Assembly (NCBI RefSeq): GCF_022669015.1
Contig: NZ_JAKKSL010000002.1
Span: forward strand, 868,001 to 932,000
Length of the DNA: 64,000 bases
Source: Colwellia maritima
GTDB lineage: Bacteria > Pseudomonadota > Gammaproteobacteria > Enterobacterales > Alteromonadaceae
Direction: 5' to 3'
Below the pieces are notes generated by a model. The model did no database searches. It was not told where the DNA came from and saw only the letters and a program-made list of their open reading frames with translations. This document shows, in pieces, positions 1-10,739 of the stretch (its first letter is position 1; each line of letters opens with the position of its first letter). A program made the position numbers and the translations under genes.

Positions 1-2
1 AC

Positions 3-765
3 GTCTCAAAAGACCCAAGTGGTATATACAAAAATTACGATCAAGTTGACCTGATCATAGCTGATGCTCTTAACGTTTTTCCTGACTCTGTTCGTTTAAA
101 TCAATTAAAAAGTGAAGCTACTAAACCGCATAGCTATAGTTGACGCATTATCCGAACGATTGAATTTACTGCTACTTCAAGGTAGATATAATGAAAAAGA
201 TGACAATAGTATTGAAAAAATAATTGGTGATTTAAGTTTTGTAGACCCTACGTTTAAATTTCAGCCTGAAGATGAAGTTTTTACTATTTATAATGATAGT
301 TTTAACCTGGCACTAACGGATCATAACGTTGATAGAATTACCTTACTAATTACAGTGGGTGAACTTGCCTTTACTCATTATGCTGATGCCAAACCCCTAT
401 TAGATTTTGGCAAAAAAATGAAGTCATCCGTTGCTGAATTAGCTAAATACAATGAAGACATTGAAGCCGGAAGATCTACTAATTACCCTTACGAAGCTGC
501 TGAAGTTTTTTACAAGTCAACATTTACTCAGTTTAACTATGACTTATCACTTGTTGTGAATCCAAAGGAGTTAATGAAAATTGATGACAAAATTGGTGAA
601 TTAGAAGCACAACTACCAACAGATTTTTCACCTTTAATTGCAATTAAGAAAAAAATGGCAGGTTCGTATCTTAATTATGGCAACCAATATTTGGAGAAAA
701 GAAATTTCAAAACAGCCCGACAATTAATTAAGAGAGGCAATGAACTTTATACACTTATTAATTAA
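3..765 (+). CDS. C-terminal part of a helical, T6SS-linked protein (possibly a Ser/Thr kinase tail), frameshifted
   Basis: The window opens inside a coding region. Frame 3 is open from base 3 and reads a helical stretch (KNYDQVDLIIADALNVFPDS and on) to about base 110; the protein then continues in frame 1 (LLNRIAIVDALSERL) to the stop at 763-765, so a one-base indel near 110 splits one gene. The product is rich in charged helices and ends with a TPR-like pair (NYGNQYLEKRNFKTARQLI). It lies about 100 bases before the FHA gene tagH, a position often held in T6SS clusters by a Ser/Thr kinase with a helical C-terminal region; this identity is inference only because no kinase motif lies inside the window. 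The 5' end is outside the window. Confidence 0.45.
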
Positions 766-867
766 TATAAAGCCGTAATGAATTTATATTAATTTCAATG
801 GAAATAATAATTTTTAATAGTTCGCATAAGCGATTATACGCACTAATTTATAAGGCATAAAACATTC

Positions 868-2168
868 ATGGAATTGATTTTTGAAATAGTAAGTTATCAT
901 CGACTTTCTCCTGAACAAACCTCTAAAATGTGTATTAGTGACACCCTCACTTTTGGCCGTTCTGAAAACAATGATTGGCATTTGCCTGACCCAGAAAAAA
1001 TTGTTTCAGGCTTTCATGCCCGCGTTGAAAAACGCGTAGATGGGTTTTATATATACGATTTATCAACTAATGGTTTATATATTAATAGAGCTGTAGAAGC
1101 ACTTGGCACAACAAATACTCATAAATTGTCTGAAGGTGATTTACTAACCTTTGGCGATTATGAAGTCTCTGTTTCGATTATAAATAAAACAGTACCTAAT
1201 GAAGCAATGCCTAGTGCTCCACCAATAGCTCAAACAATTGCCCAACCTGCCTTTGCCCAACATAGCAAGCCGGTGGTTAGTTCTCCTGTGCAATCGCCTG
1301 TTCAAGGTATTGCTCCGAGTACTTTATTTGGTGATCAACCATTAGCATCAAATAACGCATCGAATATATTGGTGACTAATGATCTAAATGACCATTTTGA
1401 TGTACCTCAACCTATACCTGAAGAATGGGACACAAATATTCTTAAAACTAAGGTAACGAATAACCCTGTTTTTGATGAGCCACTTAAACCCACCATCGCG
1501 CCTGTAGCGCCTGTACATTCAGAAACAGCAATCCCCGTTCAACCAGTAGAAAACAAACAACAAGAATATACCGCGCCCATTGCTGCAACTAACACAAATT
1601 TTGATGCCTTTATTAAAGGGTTAGGCATTTCTGAGTCAATCAAATCTGAACAATTAAATGATGAATTGCTCTTTGAAATGGGTCAAAGTATGCAATTAAT
1701 GCTAATGGGATTAGTTGAGTCATTAAGAACTCGCTCAGCATTAAAGAGTGAATTTAGAATTAACCAAACTACCTTTCAACAACAAGAAAATAACCCTTTA
1801 AAATTTTCAGCAACAATAGACGACGTATTTCACAATTTATTTTTGAAACGAAGCTCAAGTTTTTTACCTTCATCAAAAGCGATAACGGAAGCTTTTAATG
1901 ATACAAAAAAACATGATATAGCCCTTACCGCCGGCACAATAGGTGCTATTGAGGGGATATTTAACCAACTTGCCCCAACCGAAATAGAGAAAAAAACGTC
2001 AAGGACTCTGTCTTTGATCAGTTAATTCCAGGGCAAAAACAATTGCGCTACTGGAAAACGTATCAAAGTTTACATAAGGACATGGTGAATGAAATAGCTG
2101 CCAATGGCAGTTCAGTGTTATCAGATGACTTCGTAAGAGCATATGATAAGAAAATTAAATCATTATAA
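868..2168 (+). CDS. tagH: T6SS-associated FHA-domain protein TagH (one frameshift)
   Basis: The N-terminus is a forkhead-associated phosphothreonine-binding domain (about residues 25-105) with the diagnostic GRS, SGFHA and STNGLYIN motifs. A Pro/Ala-rich linker (about 110-245) leads to the C-terminal TagH domain. The first frame stops at 2025, but the expected ending (PGQKQLRYWKTYQSLHKDMV...) continues in another frame to a TAA at 2166-2168. The break sits in a run of seven A's at 1990-1996; one more A restores a protein of about 433 residues. FHA proteins link T6SS assembly to threonine phosphorylation in other bacteria. It is followed 16 bases later by tssJ, so the genes probably form one operon. 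Confidence 0.9.
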
Positions 2169-2184
2169 TTATTAGTAGGTAAAA

Positions 2185-2655
2185 ATGACTTTAAAAAATA
2201 TAATTCTAACCCTGTTCGTTTCTATCAATGTAATGTTGATAACAAGCTGTTCAACCATAAATGCTATCATACCTCCCTCTACTGATATCAATTTTAATGC
2301 ATCAGCCGATATTAACCCCGACATGAATGGTAGAGCTTCACCTGTTGTCATCAAAGTTTTTGAGCTATCGTCACGCACAATTTTTGATACCCAAGACTTT
2401 TTTACACTGTATGAATCACCTGAAGATATTTTAGGCCCAGATTTACTGAAAAAAGATGAATTAGAACTACAACCAGAAGAGTTACAACAATATAAAATGG
2501 TGCTAAATAAAAACACGCGTTATGTAGGCTTTGTCGTTGCTTATCGCGATATTGATAGTTCTCGTTGGCGCTCAGTTATTGAAGTATCTCCAACTGGCTA
2601 TGATAATTTCACAATGAATATTGAAAAATTAGCCATTTATGTTAGTAACAAATAA
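2185..2655 (+). CDS. tssJ: T6SS outer-membrane lipoprotein TssJ
   Basis: A 156-residue protein with a lipoprotein signal peptide ending in the lipobox LITSC (Cys about residue 22), followed by a compact beta-rich domain. The sequence pattern (VVIKVFELSS, FFTLYE, and the late RYVGFVVAYRDID stretch) fits the TssJ/VasD family. TssJ anchors the TssJLM membrane complex of the type VI secretion system to the outer membrane. It starts 16 bases after tagH and ends 21 bases before tssK, with a good AGTAGGT Shine-Dalgarno just upstream of its ATG. No frame problem is visible. Confidence 0.9.
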   Translation: MTLKNIILTLFVSINVMLITSCSTINAIIPPSTDINFNASADINPDMNGRASPVVIKVFELSSRTIFDTQDFFTLYESPEDILGPDLLKKDELELQPEELQQYKMVLNKNTRYVGFVVAYRDIDSSRWRSVIEVSPTGYDNFTMNIEKLAIYVSNK

Positions 2656-2676
2656 AGTAAAAATAAGAAGGATTTT

Positions 2677-4004
2677 ATGAGTGATTTTAGCCCAGTAGCA
2701 TGGACAGAGGGAATGTTCTTACGTCCGCAGCATATGCAACAACAAGAACGCTATCTGCAGTTTCAACAAGCACGAATTAATGCCAAAACAAATCCGCTTT
2801 CTTGGGGAATATTTGATCTTGATATTGATAACAGTTTACTTTCATTAGGACAGTTTCGACTTAATAGTGTCGAGTGCCTTTTCCCAGACAATACATTAGC
2901 CATTTTACCTGAACAAGGCTTATTACCTGAAGCGATTAGTATTCCTACGGGAACATTAGATCAACTCATTTATCTCGTTTTGCCTATTAATAAAAGTACA
3001 GGTTTAAACATTTCAAATGGAGAAGGCACTTTAATCACTCGTTATCATTATCATGACCATAACATTATTGATACGACTATTGGCTCTGACGCCACTGAAG
3101 TGCTTCAAATAGGTAAACTACATTGCCAATTTAAGTTACAAGATGAAGACCGCTCCGGCTACGTTTCCATTGCAATAGCACGCGTTATTGAAGTTTCAGA
3201 AGAAGGCGTTATTACGTTAGATAAGAAATTTATTCCTCCCTGCCTATCCATTGATAATATTCAAGGGCTAATAAAGGTTACTCGTGAGATAAAAGGCATG
3301 ATAAACCAACGGGCAGACGCCATAGCGGCAAGGCTCTGTCAAGCACAAGGTTCATCAAGCTCAATATCAGATTTCTTAATGTTACAATTGCTAAACAAAT
3401 ACCAACCATTATTTGAGCATTATAACCTAATGTCTGGTATTCATCCTGAAGCTTTATACCGTACTATTATTAGTTTTTCAGGTGAGTTATCAACCTTTAG
3501 TGCCGCAGACAAACGTTCCCCTGAATTGCCTAAATATCAACACGACAACCTCTGTTATGTCTTTAGTAATGTGATGGCAAGTATTACACAAAGTTTGAGT
3601 GCAGTATTAGAGCAAACCGCAGTACAATTACCATTAGAAAAAGCCAATATGGTATTTATTTTACGCCAATACACGACAAAAATTCTTTGGAACATGCTGA
3701 GTTTATTATTGCTGTGAAAGCGGCATTACCAAACGAAGAAGTGCGCAAACGTTTACCTGCACAAATAAAAATTGGTTCAGTTGAAAGTATAAGAGAGCTA
3801 GTCAATAATCAACTTCCGGGTATTGGCATTATTGCCCTTCCTGTAGCTCCAAGGCAAGTACCTTACCATCTTGGATATCATTACTTTCAACTAGATAAAC
3901 AAAATAGTCATTGGTTAAAATTACATGCTAGCGGTGGTATTGCCCTCCACCTTTCAGGACACTACCCTGATCTTGAAATAGAGCTTTGGCAAGTTAATCA
4001 ATAA
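2677..4004 (+). CDS. tssK: T6SS baseplate subunit TssK (one frameshift)
   Basis: The start MSDFSPVAWTEGMFLRPQHM is a hallmark of TssK (ImpJ/VasE), the trimeric adaptor that joins the T6SS baseplate to the TssJLM membrane complex. The first frame ends at 3717, and the remaining 100 or so residues (SLEHAEFIIAVKAALP to the C-terminal QVNQ) continue in another frame to 4004. The switch lies near the A-run at about 3677-3682. Restoring one base gives about 442 residues, the normal family length. An AAGAAGG ribosome site precedes the ATG. It is the last T6SS gene here; a terminator follows directly and no tssL or tssM is seen downstream. Confidence 0.92.
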
Positions 4005-4069
4005 TCTAAATCTATAACCAAAAAATCGATAATAATTGGTTTCCCACTCAATATAAAAATGATCAAAAA

Positions 4070-4101
4070 AAGGTGAGTGTAATTTTTATTACACTCACCT
4101 T
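4070..4101. terminator. Bidirectional rho-independent terminator between tssK and ppsA
   Basis: A perfect 14-base inverted repeat, AAGGTGAGTGTAAT at 4070-4083 and ATTACACTCACCTT at 4088-4101, is separated by a TTTT loop and has an A-run on its left flank, which becomes a U-run for transcription on the minus strand. It sits between the convergent ends of tssK and ppsA and can serve both. Confidence 0.85.
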
Positions 4102-4178
4102 CATCAAAACGTTTATTAAGCTAATTTACGTACAACTGTGGTTACAAGCTTAGCGCTTATACTCACAATTTTTACGCA

Positions 4179-6561
4179 TTACTTTTTAGCTGCTAACTTT
4201 TCAGCAAGATATAACCATGTTGGTAATACGGTATCCGGATTTAAAGACATACTGTGGATTCCTTCCTCTACTAACCAAGCAGCAAAATCTTCATGGTCTG
4301 ATGGCCCTTGGCCACAAATACCCACATACTTACCACGTCTATTACAAGCGCTTATTGCCATTGACAATAACGCTTTAATCGCAGGATTTCGCTCATCAAA
4401 TAAATGCGCCACTAAACCCGAGTCTCTATCTAAGCCGAGCGTCAATTGCGTTAAATCATTTGAACCAATTGAGAATCCGTCGAAGTAATCAAGAAATTGA
4501 TCTGCAAGTAATGCGTTTGAAGGTAATTCACACATCATAATGATACGCAAACCATTCTCGCCACGTTTTAAACCGTGTTCTGCTAAAATATCAATTACCT
4601 GTGACGCTTCTTCCAGTGTTCTAACAAACGGGATCATAACTTCAACATTCGTTAAATCCATCTCGTTTCTTACACGTTTTATGGCTTCACACTCAAGGGC
4701 AAAACAATCTCTGAAATTTTTAGAGATATAACGAGCAGCACCACGATAACCAATCATGGGATTTTCTTCTTCTGGCTCATACTCTTCGCCACCCACTAAA
4801 TTAGCATACTCATTTGATTTAAAATCAGACATACGCACAATCACCTTTTCAGGTGAATAAGCAGCCGCTAATGTAGAAATCCCCTCGGTTAATTTAGCAA
4901 TATAGAACTCAACAGGACTGTCATAGCCAAGAATAATATCGTTAATCTCATCTTGTAAATCAGCAGATTGCTTATCAAAATTCAATAAGGCTTTCGGATG
5001 AATACCAATCATTTTATTGATGATAAATTCTAAACGCGCCAATCCAATGCCTGAATGTGGTAATTTAGCAAAAGCAAAAGCACGATCAGGGTTACCAACA
5101 TTCATCATAATTTTGAGAGGTAATTCTGGCATAGCATCAATTTCTGATGTGGTTACCGTGTAATCAAGTTTTCCTTGATAAATAAAACCGGTATCACCTT
5201 CCGCACAAGACACGGTAATCTCGTCACCTGTTGCAATTAAACTGGTGGCATTACCACAACCAACAACGGCAGGAATACCCATTTCACGTGCAATAATGGC
5301 CGCATGACAAGTTCTACCGCCACGGTTAGTAACTATGGCAGACGCGCGCTTCATGATAGGTTCCCAATCTGGGTCTGTCATGTCAGTTACCAAGACGTCG
5401 CCTGGCAATATTTTATCCATTTCATCTAACGAAGCTAAAACCTTAGCTTCGCCGCTGCCAATTTTGTGGCCAATTGACCGACCTTCACAAATAACGTTAG
5501 CACTTGTATGTAATTGGAATTGCTCCATCACATTAGACTTTTCATGACTTTTTACTGTTTCTGGTCGAGCTTGAACAATATAAAGTTTTTGATCTAAGCC
5601 GTCTTTTGCCCACTCAATATCCATGGCGCGACCATAATGCTTTTCGATAATCACAGCTTGTTTTGCTAATTCTTGTACTTCATCGTCAGTTAATGAAAAA
5701 CGATTTGAGTCTTGCTCATCAATATCAACAATTTCAACTTGTTTATTGTGTTCTTGCGACTCGGTGTACACCATTTTAATGGCTTTACTACCAATGTTAC
5801 GACGAATAACCGCAGGCTTACCTTTAGCTAAGGTTGGTTTATGAACATAAAACTCATCTGGATTAACCGCACCCTGCACTACCATTTCACCCAAACCAAA
5901 ACTTGAGGTAATAAATACAACATCCTCAAAGCCTGATTCAGTATCAATAGTGAACATTACACCAGAAGCTGAAATATCACTACGCACCATACGTTGAATA
6001 CCAAGCAGACAAAGCAACACCACGATGATCATAACCTTGATGTACGCGGTATGAGATAGCACGGTCATTAAAAAGAGACGCAAAAACATGCTTGATGGCA
6101 ACCATCACAGCATCTAACCCACGTACATTAAGAAAGGTTTCTTGTTGACCTGCAAAAGAAGCATCTGGCATGTCTTCAGCTGTTGCAGACGAACGCACAG
6201 CAAACGAAGCATCGGCAGTAAAATCACCCGCTAATTTATTATAAGCCTGCTCTATATCTTGTTGCATTTTCGGTAAAAATGGCGTGTCGATAATCCATTG
6301 ACGAATGGTTTCGCCACTCTTTGCTAACGCGTTAACGTCATCAACATCAAGGGTATCAAGTAATTGATATATCTTTTCATTAATGCCACTCTGCTCAAGA
6401 AACTCGTTAAAAGCAAAAGACGTGGTCGCAAAACCGGTAGGCACTTGTACACCTACATTTGCCAAATTTGAAATCATCTCTCCGAGTGATGCATTTTTTC
6501 CGCCAACACGGTCAACATCACCCATTCCCAAGTTTTCATACCAAAGCACATTCTCTTGCAC
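4179..6561 (-). CDS. ppsA: Phosphoenolpyruvate synthase (one frameshift)
   Basis: PEP synthase converts pyruvate, ATP and water to PEP, AMP and phosphate in gluconeogenesis. The N-terminal ATP/pyruvate-binding domain begins [20 protein letters not shown]; the swivelling phosphohistidine domain carries [16 protein letters not shown] with the catalytic His; the C-terminal TIM barrel has [15 protein letters not shown] and the late [10 protein letters not shown] with the catalytic Cys. The frame breaks near 6002, where an extra T in GCTTGG separates VALSA from GIQRMVRSD. With the break repaired the protein has about 793 residues, close to E. coli PpsA. The start is a GTG at 6561 with GGAG about nine bases upstream. 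It is divergent from ppsR, the gene for its regulatory kinase/phosphorylase. Confidence 0.95.
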
Positions 6562-6718
6562 AACAATTCTCCATTAAGAAGTCAGTAAAGGTTAAATTTG
6601 TTTATTTATTTGTAGCTGAATACATTCTACACTGCCAACTATTGAAACAAAACGTTAAAATGAAAGATAACGTAAAAGTTTTCTTTGAAAACATCAAAAC
6701 AACTCAATAAGGATTCAC

Positions 6719-7528
6719 ATGCGCACTGCATTTTATATTTCTGACGGTACAGCAATCACCTCTGAAGTTTTCGGACATGCATTACTTTCATTATTTCCAA
6801 CAGAATTTGAGCATCAAACAATCTCTTTTGTCGAAACAATTGAAAAAGCCAATGAGACAAAAGCAAAAATTAATAAAGCAACCGCTCGTTCTAAAGAACT
6901 GACGTTGGTATTTCATACCTTTGTTAACAATGATATTCGTGAAATCATCGATAGCTGTGATGGGATTATTTTTAATTTTTTAGAGCATTTTGTTGAACCA
7001 CTAGAAAAAAAATTAAACATGAAAGCTAAACCTAAAGCCCACAGAACACACAGCATTCATGAAAACAGCTACGACTACAGAATTGAAGCCGTTAATTATG
7101 CCTTAGCCAATGATGATGGTTCGGTAGTAACCAATTATGAAGATGCCGATGTTATTTTAGTTGGTGTATCTCGGTCAGGTAAAACACCAAGCTCATTGTA
7201 TTTAGCCCTACAGTACGGCATTAAAGCTGCAAATTATCCATTTACCGACGATGACATGGACGAACTTAAACTACCCGAGTTTTTAAAACCTCATAAAAAG
7301 AAATTATTTGGTTTAACCATCGATGCCCAACGATTAATCGATATTCGTGAAGGCAGAATGTCAAACTCAAAATATTCTTCTGCAAGGCAGTGTAAAATGG
7401 AAGTTAGAGAAGTAGAAAAACTCTATAAAAAAGAAAAGATTCCATACATCAATACCACTAAGTTTTCGGTAGAAGAAATCACCGCAAAAATTCTTAATGA
7501 AACAGGACTGCAAAGATATAAGTACTAA
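6719..7528 (+). CDS. ppsR: PEP synthase regulatory kinase/pyrophosphorylase
   Basis: This 269-residue protein of the PSRP family (formerly DUF299) inactivates PEP synthase by ADP-dependent threonine phosphorylation and reactivates it by phosphate-dependent dephosphorylation. The family P-loop GVSRSGKT is at residues 149-156, and the N-terminal FYISDGTAITSE is typical. It lies head to head with ppsA, leaving 157 bases for both promoters, the arrangement seen in many gammaproteobacteria. The start ATG has an AAGGA ribosome site just upstream. The frame is intact. Confidence 0.95.
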   Translation: MRTAFYISDGTAITSEVFGHALLSLFPTEFEHQTISFVETIEKANETKAKINKATARSKELTLVFHTFVNNDIREIIDSCDGIIFNFLEHFVEPLEKKLNMKAKPKAHRTHSIHENSYDYRIEAVNYALANDDGSVVTNYEDADVILVGVSRSGKTPSSLYLALQYGIKAANYPFTDDDMDELKLPEFLKPHKKKLFGLTIDAQRLIDIREGRMSNSKYSSARQCKMEVREVEKLYKKEKIPYINTTKFSVEEITAKILNETGLQRYKY

Positions 7529-7824
7529 ATTGGAAAAAAACGCTAAATCTATATCAAATTTTAAGACGTTATATTGTTAAAATATTTCACATTATCGTTA
7601 AATTTAGCTATGTTAGCGCCCATAATTTAGTTTATACGTACACTTACTTTATTTCATAATATTTTGTTCTACTTTTTCAGAGTAAAATACCTAACTTGAA
7701 CTCAGTTTAAGATATTTTAAATCAGTTAAGATACGTTACAATATTGTTTTAACTGCTAGAGGATCATTGATATATGCTGAGCTCAGGTTACCTAATAAAG
7801 AATACCCAATAAAAAAGAAATGAT

Positions 7825-8876
7825 ATGACCATTAAAACAGATGAACTACGAACCAGTTTAATTGAAAACCTAGTCTCTCCGGATTTCAACTTGCAGAGCA
7901 AATCCCGCTGAGTAAAGAAACGGCAGACTTTATCATGAAAAGTCGTCAGGAAGTGGAAGCCATTATTTCTGGTGAAGATAAACGCTTATTAGTGATTATT
8001 GGGCCTTGCTCAATACACGATACCAAAGCCGCTATTGACTACGCTGAACGTTTAAAAACATTACGTGATAAATATAGTAATGAGCTATTAATTGTTATGC
8101 GTGTCTATTTTGAAAAACCTCGCACAACGGTTGGCCGGAAAGGTCTTATTAGCGATCCTGATTTAGACAAATCATTTCATGTAGCAAAAGGCTTAAACCT
8201 TGCCCGACAATTATTAGTAGATATTAATGCTATGGGCTTGCCTGCAGGTACCGAGTTTTTAGACATGGTTACGGGTCAATATATCTCTGACCTCATCATT
8301 TGGGGAGCTATTGGCGCTCGTACCACAGAAAGCCAAGTACACAGAGAGCTTGCCTCAGCACTTTCCTGCCCTGTTGGTTTTAAAAATGGTACTGACGGTA
8401 ATGTTAAAATAGCCTTAGATGCTATAAAGGCAGCAAGCGTACCTCACGTACTTTATTCACCTGATAAAAGTGGTCAAATGTGCATATACCGTACTCACGG
8501 TAATCCTTTTTCGCATGTAATTTTACGCGGAGGTAAAGTACCTAACTATCACCCTGAAGATATTAAAGATACCCGTGAAAAACTAGTGAAAGCAGAACTA
8601 AACACCGGTATTATGGTTGATTGCAGTCACGGTAATAGTTACAAAGATCATAACAAACAAATTGATGTTGCTCGATCACTTGCCCAACAAATAAAGCAAG
8701 GTGACGACAGCGTGTTTGGCGTTATGATTGAGAGCTTTATTGAAGCAGGAAATCAAGCAGTGAAAACAGATTCCCCATTAGTCTATGGCAAAAGTATCAC
8801 TGATGCTTGTATTGATTTAACTGTCAGTGAAGAAATATTAGCGCTACTAGCGGATGCAGTGAAACACAAACAGTAA
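7825..8876 (+). CDS. aroH: 3-deoxy-7-phosphoheptulonate synthase, AroH-like (one frameshift)
   Basis: DAHP synthase condenses PEP and erythrose 4-phosphate, the first step of the shikimate pathway. The type I signatures LLVIIGPCSIHD, WGAIGARTTESQVHRELAS and PVGFKNGTDGN are present. The opening TDELRT, the stretch EFLDMVTGQ and SPDKSGQM resemble the tryptophan-sensitive AroH more than AroG or AroF. The ATG at 7825 starts MTIKTDELRT; this frame is lost near 7880 and resumes as QLAEQIPLSKETADF, a one-base deletion; the repaired length is about 350 residues. The usually invariant GWKG motif reads GRKG here (CGG for TGG near 8135). The stop codon lies inside a CAGTAA tandem repeat. Confidence 0.9.
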
Positions 8877-8900
8877 CAGTAACAGTAACAGTAACAGTAA
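8871..8900. repeat. (CAGTAA)5 hexanucleotide tandem repeat spanning the aroH stop
   Basis: Five perfect copies of CAGTAA run from 8871 to 8900. The first copy supplies the last Gln codon and the stop TAA (8874-8876) of aroH; the others give four more in-frame CAG-TAA pairs. Such short repeats change length by slippage, but copy number changes here would not alter the protein. Confidence 0.9.
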
Positions 8901-9095
8901 AAAATTTATCAGCCTTTTATCAGATTTTACAAGGGCTTTTCGACATAAGCATGTTGTTTTGGGCACTCATCTGTCATTTCAAGTTATATATTTCAGCGTA
9001 TAAAAAGAGATGACAGAATGCTTGTTTACGTTACTTAGATAAAATTTACCTTGTTTGTATTATTATCTGAACATTTCTCAACATCATAACCTATA

Positions 9096-10277
9096 TTAAG
9101 CATAACCAACCGCGGTCTGATTACTGATAATATTTTCCGTTGTTACAAAGTGTATTAATTCTTCTTTCGTTAGTTCTCCTAACCCTAATGACGTTAGTGT
9201 TCTACCCTCAGCAAAAAAATCTCTTGTTAAAATACCACCACACATGTCGATTAAACGATTACATTCAGGCATTTTTATCCCCAATTTTTCACCCAGTGAA
9301 GATAATAAAACCAATCCCATAGGAACATCCTCTGTTACGTATCTATTATCAAAACTATAAGGTCCAGGAGGCGACGAAATTTTATAACTTTCAAAAACAT
9401 CTTTAGGATCTTGTGTTAGATCTTCTTCATTCCTAAATAAACAAGCTTCAAGGTAAGGTGTTGGTTCGCACCCTAATGCAGATAAAACTGCCATTTTTTC
9501 TGCATCGAGTTTTTTAATCATCAGCCAAGCCATATCCGTTGAAAGCGCATCTCGGTACATATACGGTACTTCATCAGGATGATGCTTGGCACAATATTCA
9601 AGCATTGGATACATAACATATAGTCCCACTGTATGCACAATAATATTGGGATTATGTAGCGCCGATTCAAAGATGTTTTTTCTTACATCTTTTCTATCAA
9701 TGTCATAGGCAGGAAACAAATTAGCAGCTATAGCCATTCCGCGTGTGGTGGTTACCGAAGGAAAAAAAGAAAGTGAATTTCGGGCATTTTTAAATAAAAC
9801 TTTTACGATACCGGGTTCAACCACCCTGGCATCATTAGGCGTTGATTCACCTTCTGCAAATATCGGCTTGTTATCGCAATATTTACTATAAAAAATACTT
9901 CCCGCATAGCCAGGAATAATTATGACAAGTTGATTATCCTGAAAATATTTTGCAATTCTCTTCGCTAATTCAGGATGATAAGTAGTTTGAATAAAAATCA
10001 TCACAACATCAGCTCCTTCAATTGCTAGTTTAGGATCACGGGTGATCAATTCTAATGATTGAAAATTTTTAGTGGCATCGTCTGCACTATCGGTAAACGT
10101 GCCATTTTTTGTATTGTCGATGCAATATATTCCTTTATTTGCAACCATGGCATCAAAATGTTCATCATGAGTAATATGATTAGACGTTTTCAATAATCTT
10201 ACTTTATGACCTGCCTCAGCAGCCATAAACGCACATGCAGAACCGGCATTACCGGCACCTATTATGGCGATTCTCAT
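9096..10277 (-). CDS. Opine (octopine/nopaline) dehydrogenase family protein
   Basis: A 393-residue NAD(P)-dependent dehydrogenase. The N-terminal Rossmann fold has GAGNAGSACAFMAAEAGHKV at residues 7-26; the middle ALHNPNIIVHT stretch contains the conserved His of the octopine dehydrogenase C-terminal domain. The family reductively condenses an amino acid with an alpha-keto acid, or catalyses the reverse reaction; the substrate cannot be told from sequence. It is a single gene flanked by non-coding DNA on both sides, with an AAGGAAA ribosome site before the ATG. The frame is intact. Confidence 0.85.
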   Translation of the reverse strand: MRIAIIGAGNAGSACAFMAAEAGHKVRLLKTSNHITHDEHFDAMVANKGIYCIDNTKNGTFTDSADDATKNFQSLELITRDPKLAIEGADVVMIFIQTTYHPELAKRIAKYFQDNQLVIIIPGYAGSIFYSKYCDNKPIFAEGESTPNDARVVEPGIVKVLFKNARNSLSFFPSVTTTRGMAIAANLFPAYDIDRKDVRKNIFESALHNPNIIVHTVGLYVMYPMLEYCAKHHPDEVPYMYRDALSTDMAWLMIKKLDAEKMAVLSALGCEPTPYLEACLFRNEEDLTQDPKDVFESYKISSPPGPYSFDNRYVTEDVPMGLVLLSSLGEKLGIKMPECNRLIDMCGGILTRDFFAEGRTLTSLGLGELTKEELIHFVTTENIISNQTAVGYA

Positions 10278-10739
10278 TTTTTTCCTTAGATAATTAAAGG
10301 TATTAATTCAAAGGGACTAAAATCTATCACCTTGAACGCGTAAATGTTGAGATGTTGAGATGTTGAGATGTTGAGATGTTGAGATGTTGAGATGGGATTT
10401 TGTGATGGATAAACGAATATTTCACCAATTGAACGCGATTAATTTCTATCAGCGAATGCCGATGAGATTCATTCATGGATTGGTGATTAATAGAAACCCA
10501 TTGTAGCATATTTCCATAATGATATCTGTATAATCTGGTTATCCTTAAGTTTAAAACCCTCTTAATTTATCCGAAAACCCAATAACTAAATTATATTACA
10601 ACATTTTTTAGCTCATGTTTTTAAACCCTACCCCTCATGTAATATTTCCTTCATTTATCTAACATAAAAATGTCACGTCTTACTTTTACACTTGCTGCGT
10701 TTTTAAAATAATAAACTCATTAATAAAAGTAGGAATAAC
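10278..10739. other. Intergenic region with an octanucleotide repeat
   Basis: About 460 bases between the divergent opine dehydrogenase and lipoprotein genes. Apart from the ATGTTGAG repeat at 10344-10391 I see no credible gene. The region must hold the promoters of both neighbours; the stretch before 10740 is AT-rich and ends with a weak AGGAATAAC ribosome site. Confidence 0.6.
10344..10391. repeat. (ATGTTGAG)6 octanucleotide tandem repeat
   Basis: Six perfect copies of ATGTTGAG run from 10344 to 10391, followed by a partial ATG. The repeat is about 70 bases upstream of the opine dehydrogenase start codon, on its promoter side, so slippage could change promoter spacing. A short open frame on the minus strand that reads QHLNIST repeats is a product of the repeat. 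Confidence 0.9.

Noticed and set aside
2677..4004. Programmed ribosomal frameshifting in tssK and other genes
   Set aside because: Breaks occur in too many unrelated genes, in both directions and without conserved slippery sites or stimulatory structures.
5335..5547. Many short open frames antisense to long genes (for example within ppsA, copA, pgi and hflX)
   Set aside because: They lie opposite strongly supported coding regions and show no ribosome sites or recognisable domains; they are shadows of the real genes.
7529..7824. Attenuator or TyrR/TrpR operator upstream of the DAHP synthase
   Set aside because: I looked for Trp- or Phe/Tyr-rich leader peptides, a terminator/antiterminator pair and TyrR-like boxes and saw none that was convincing.
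10327..10509. Minus-strand open frame with QHLNIST repeats
   Set aside because: The repeated peptide is only a translation of the ATGTTGAG tandem repeat; there is no ribosome site or protein-like composition outside it.
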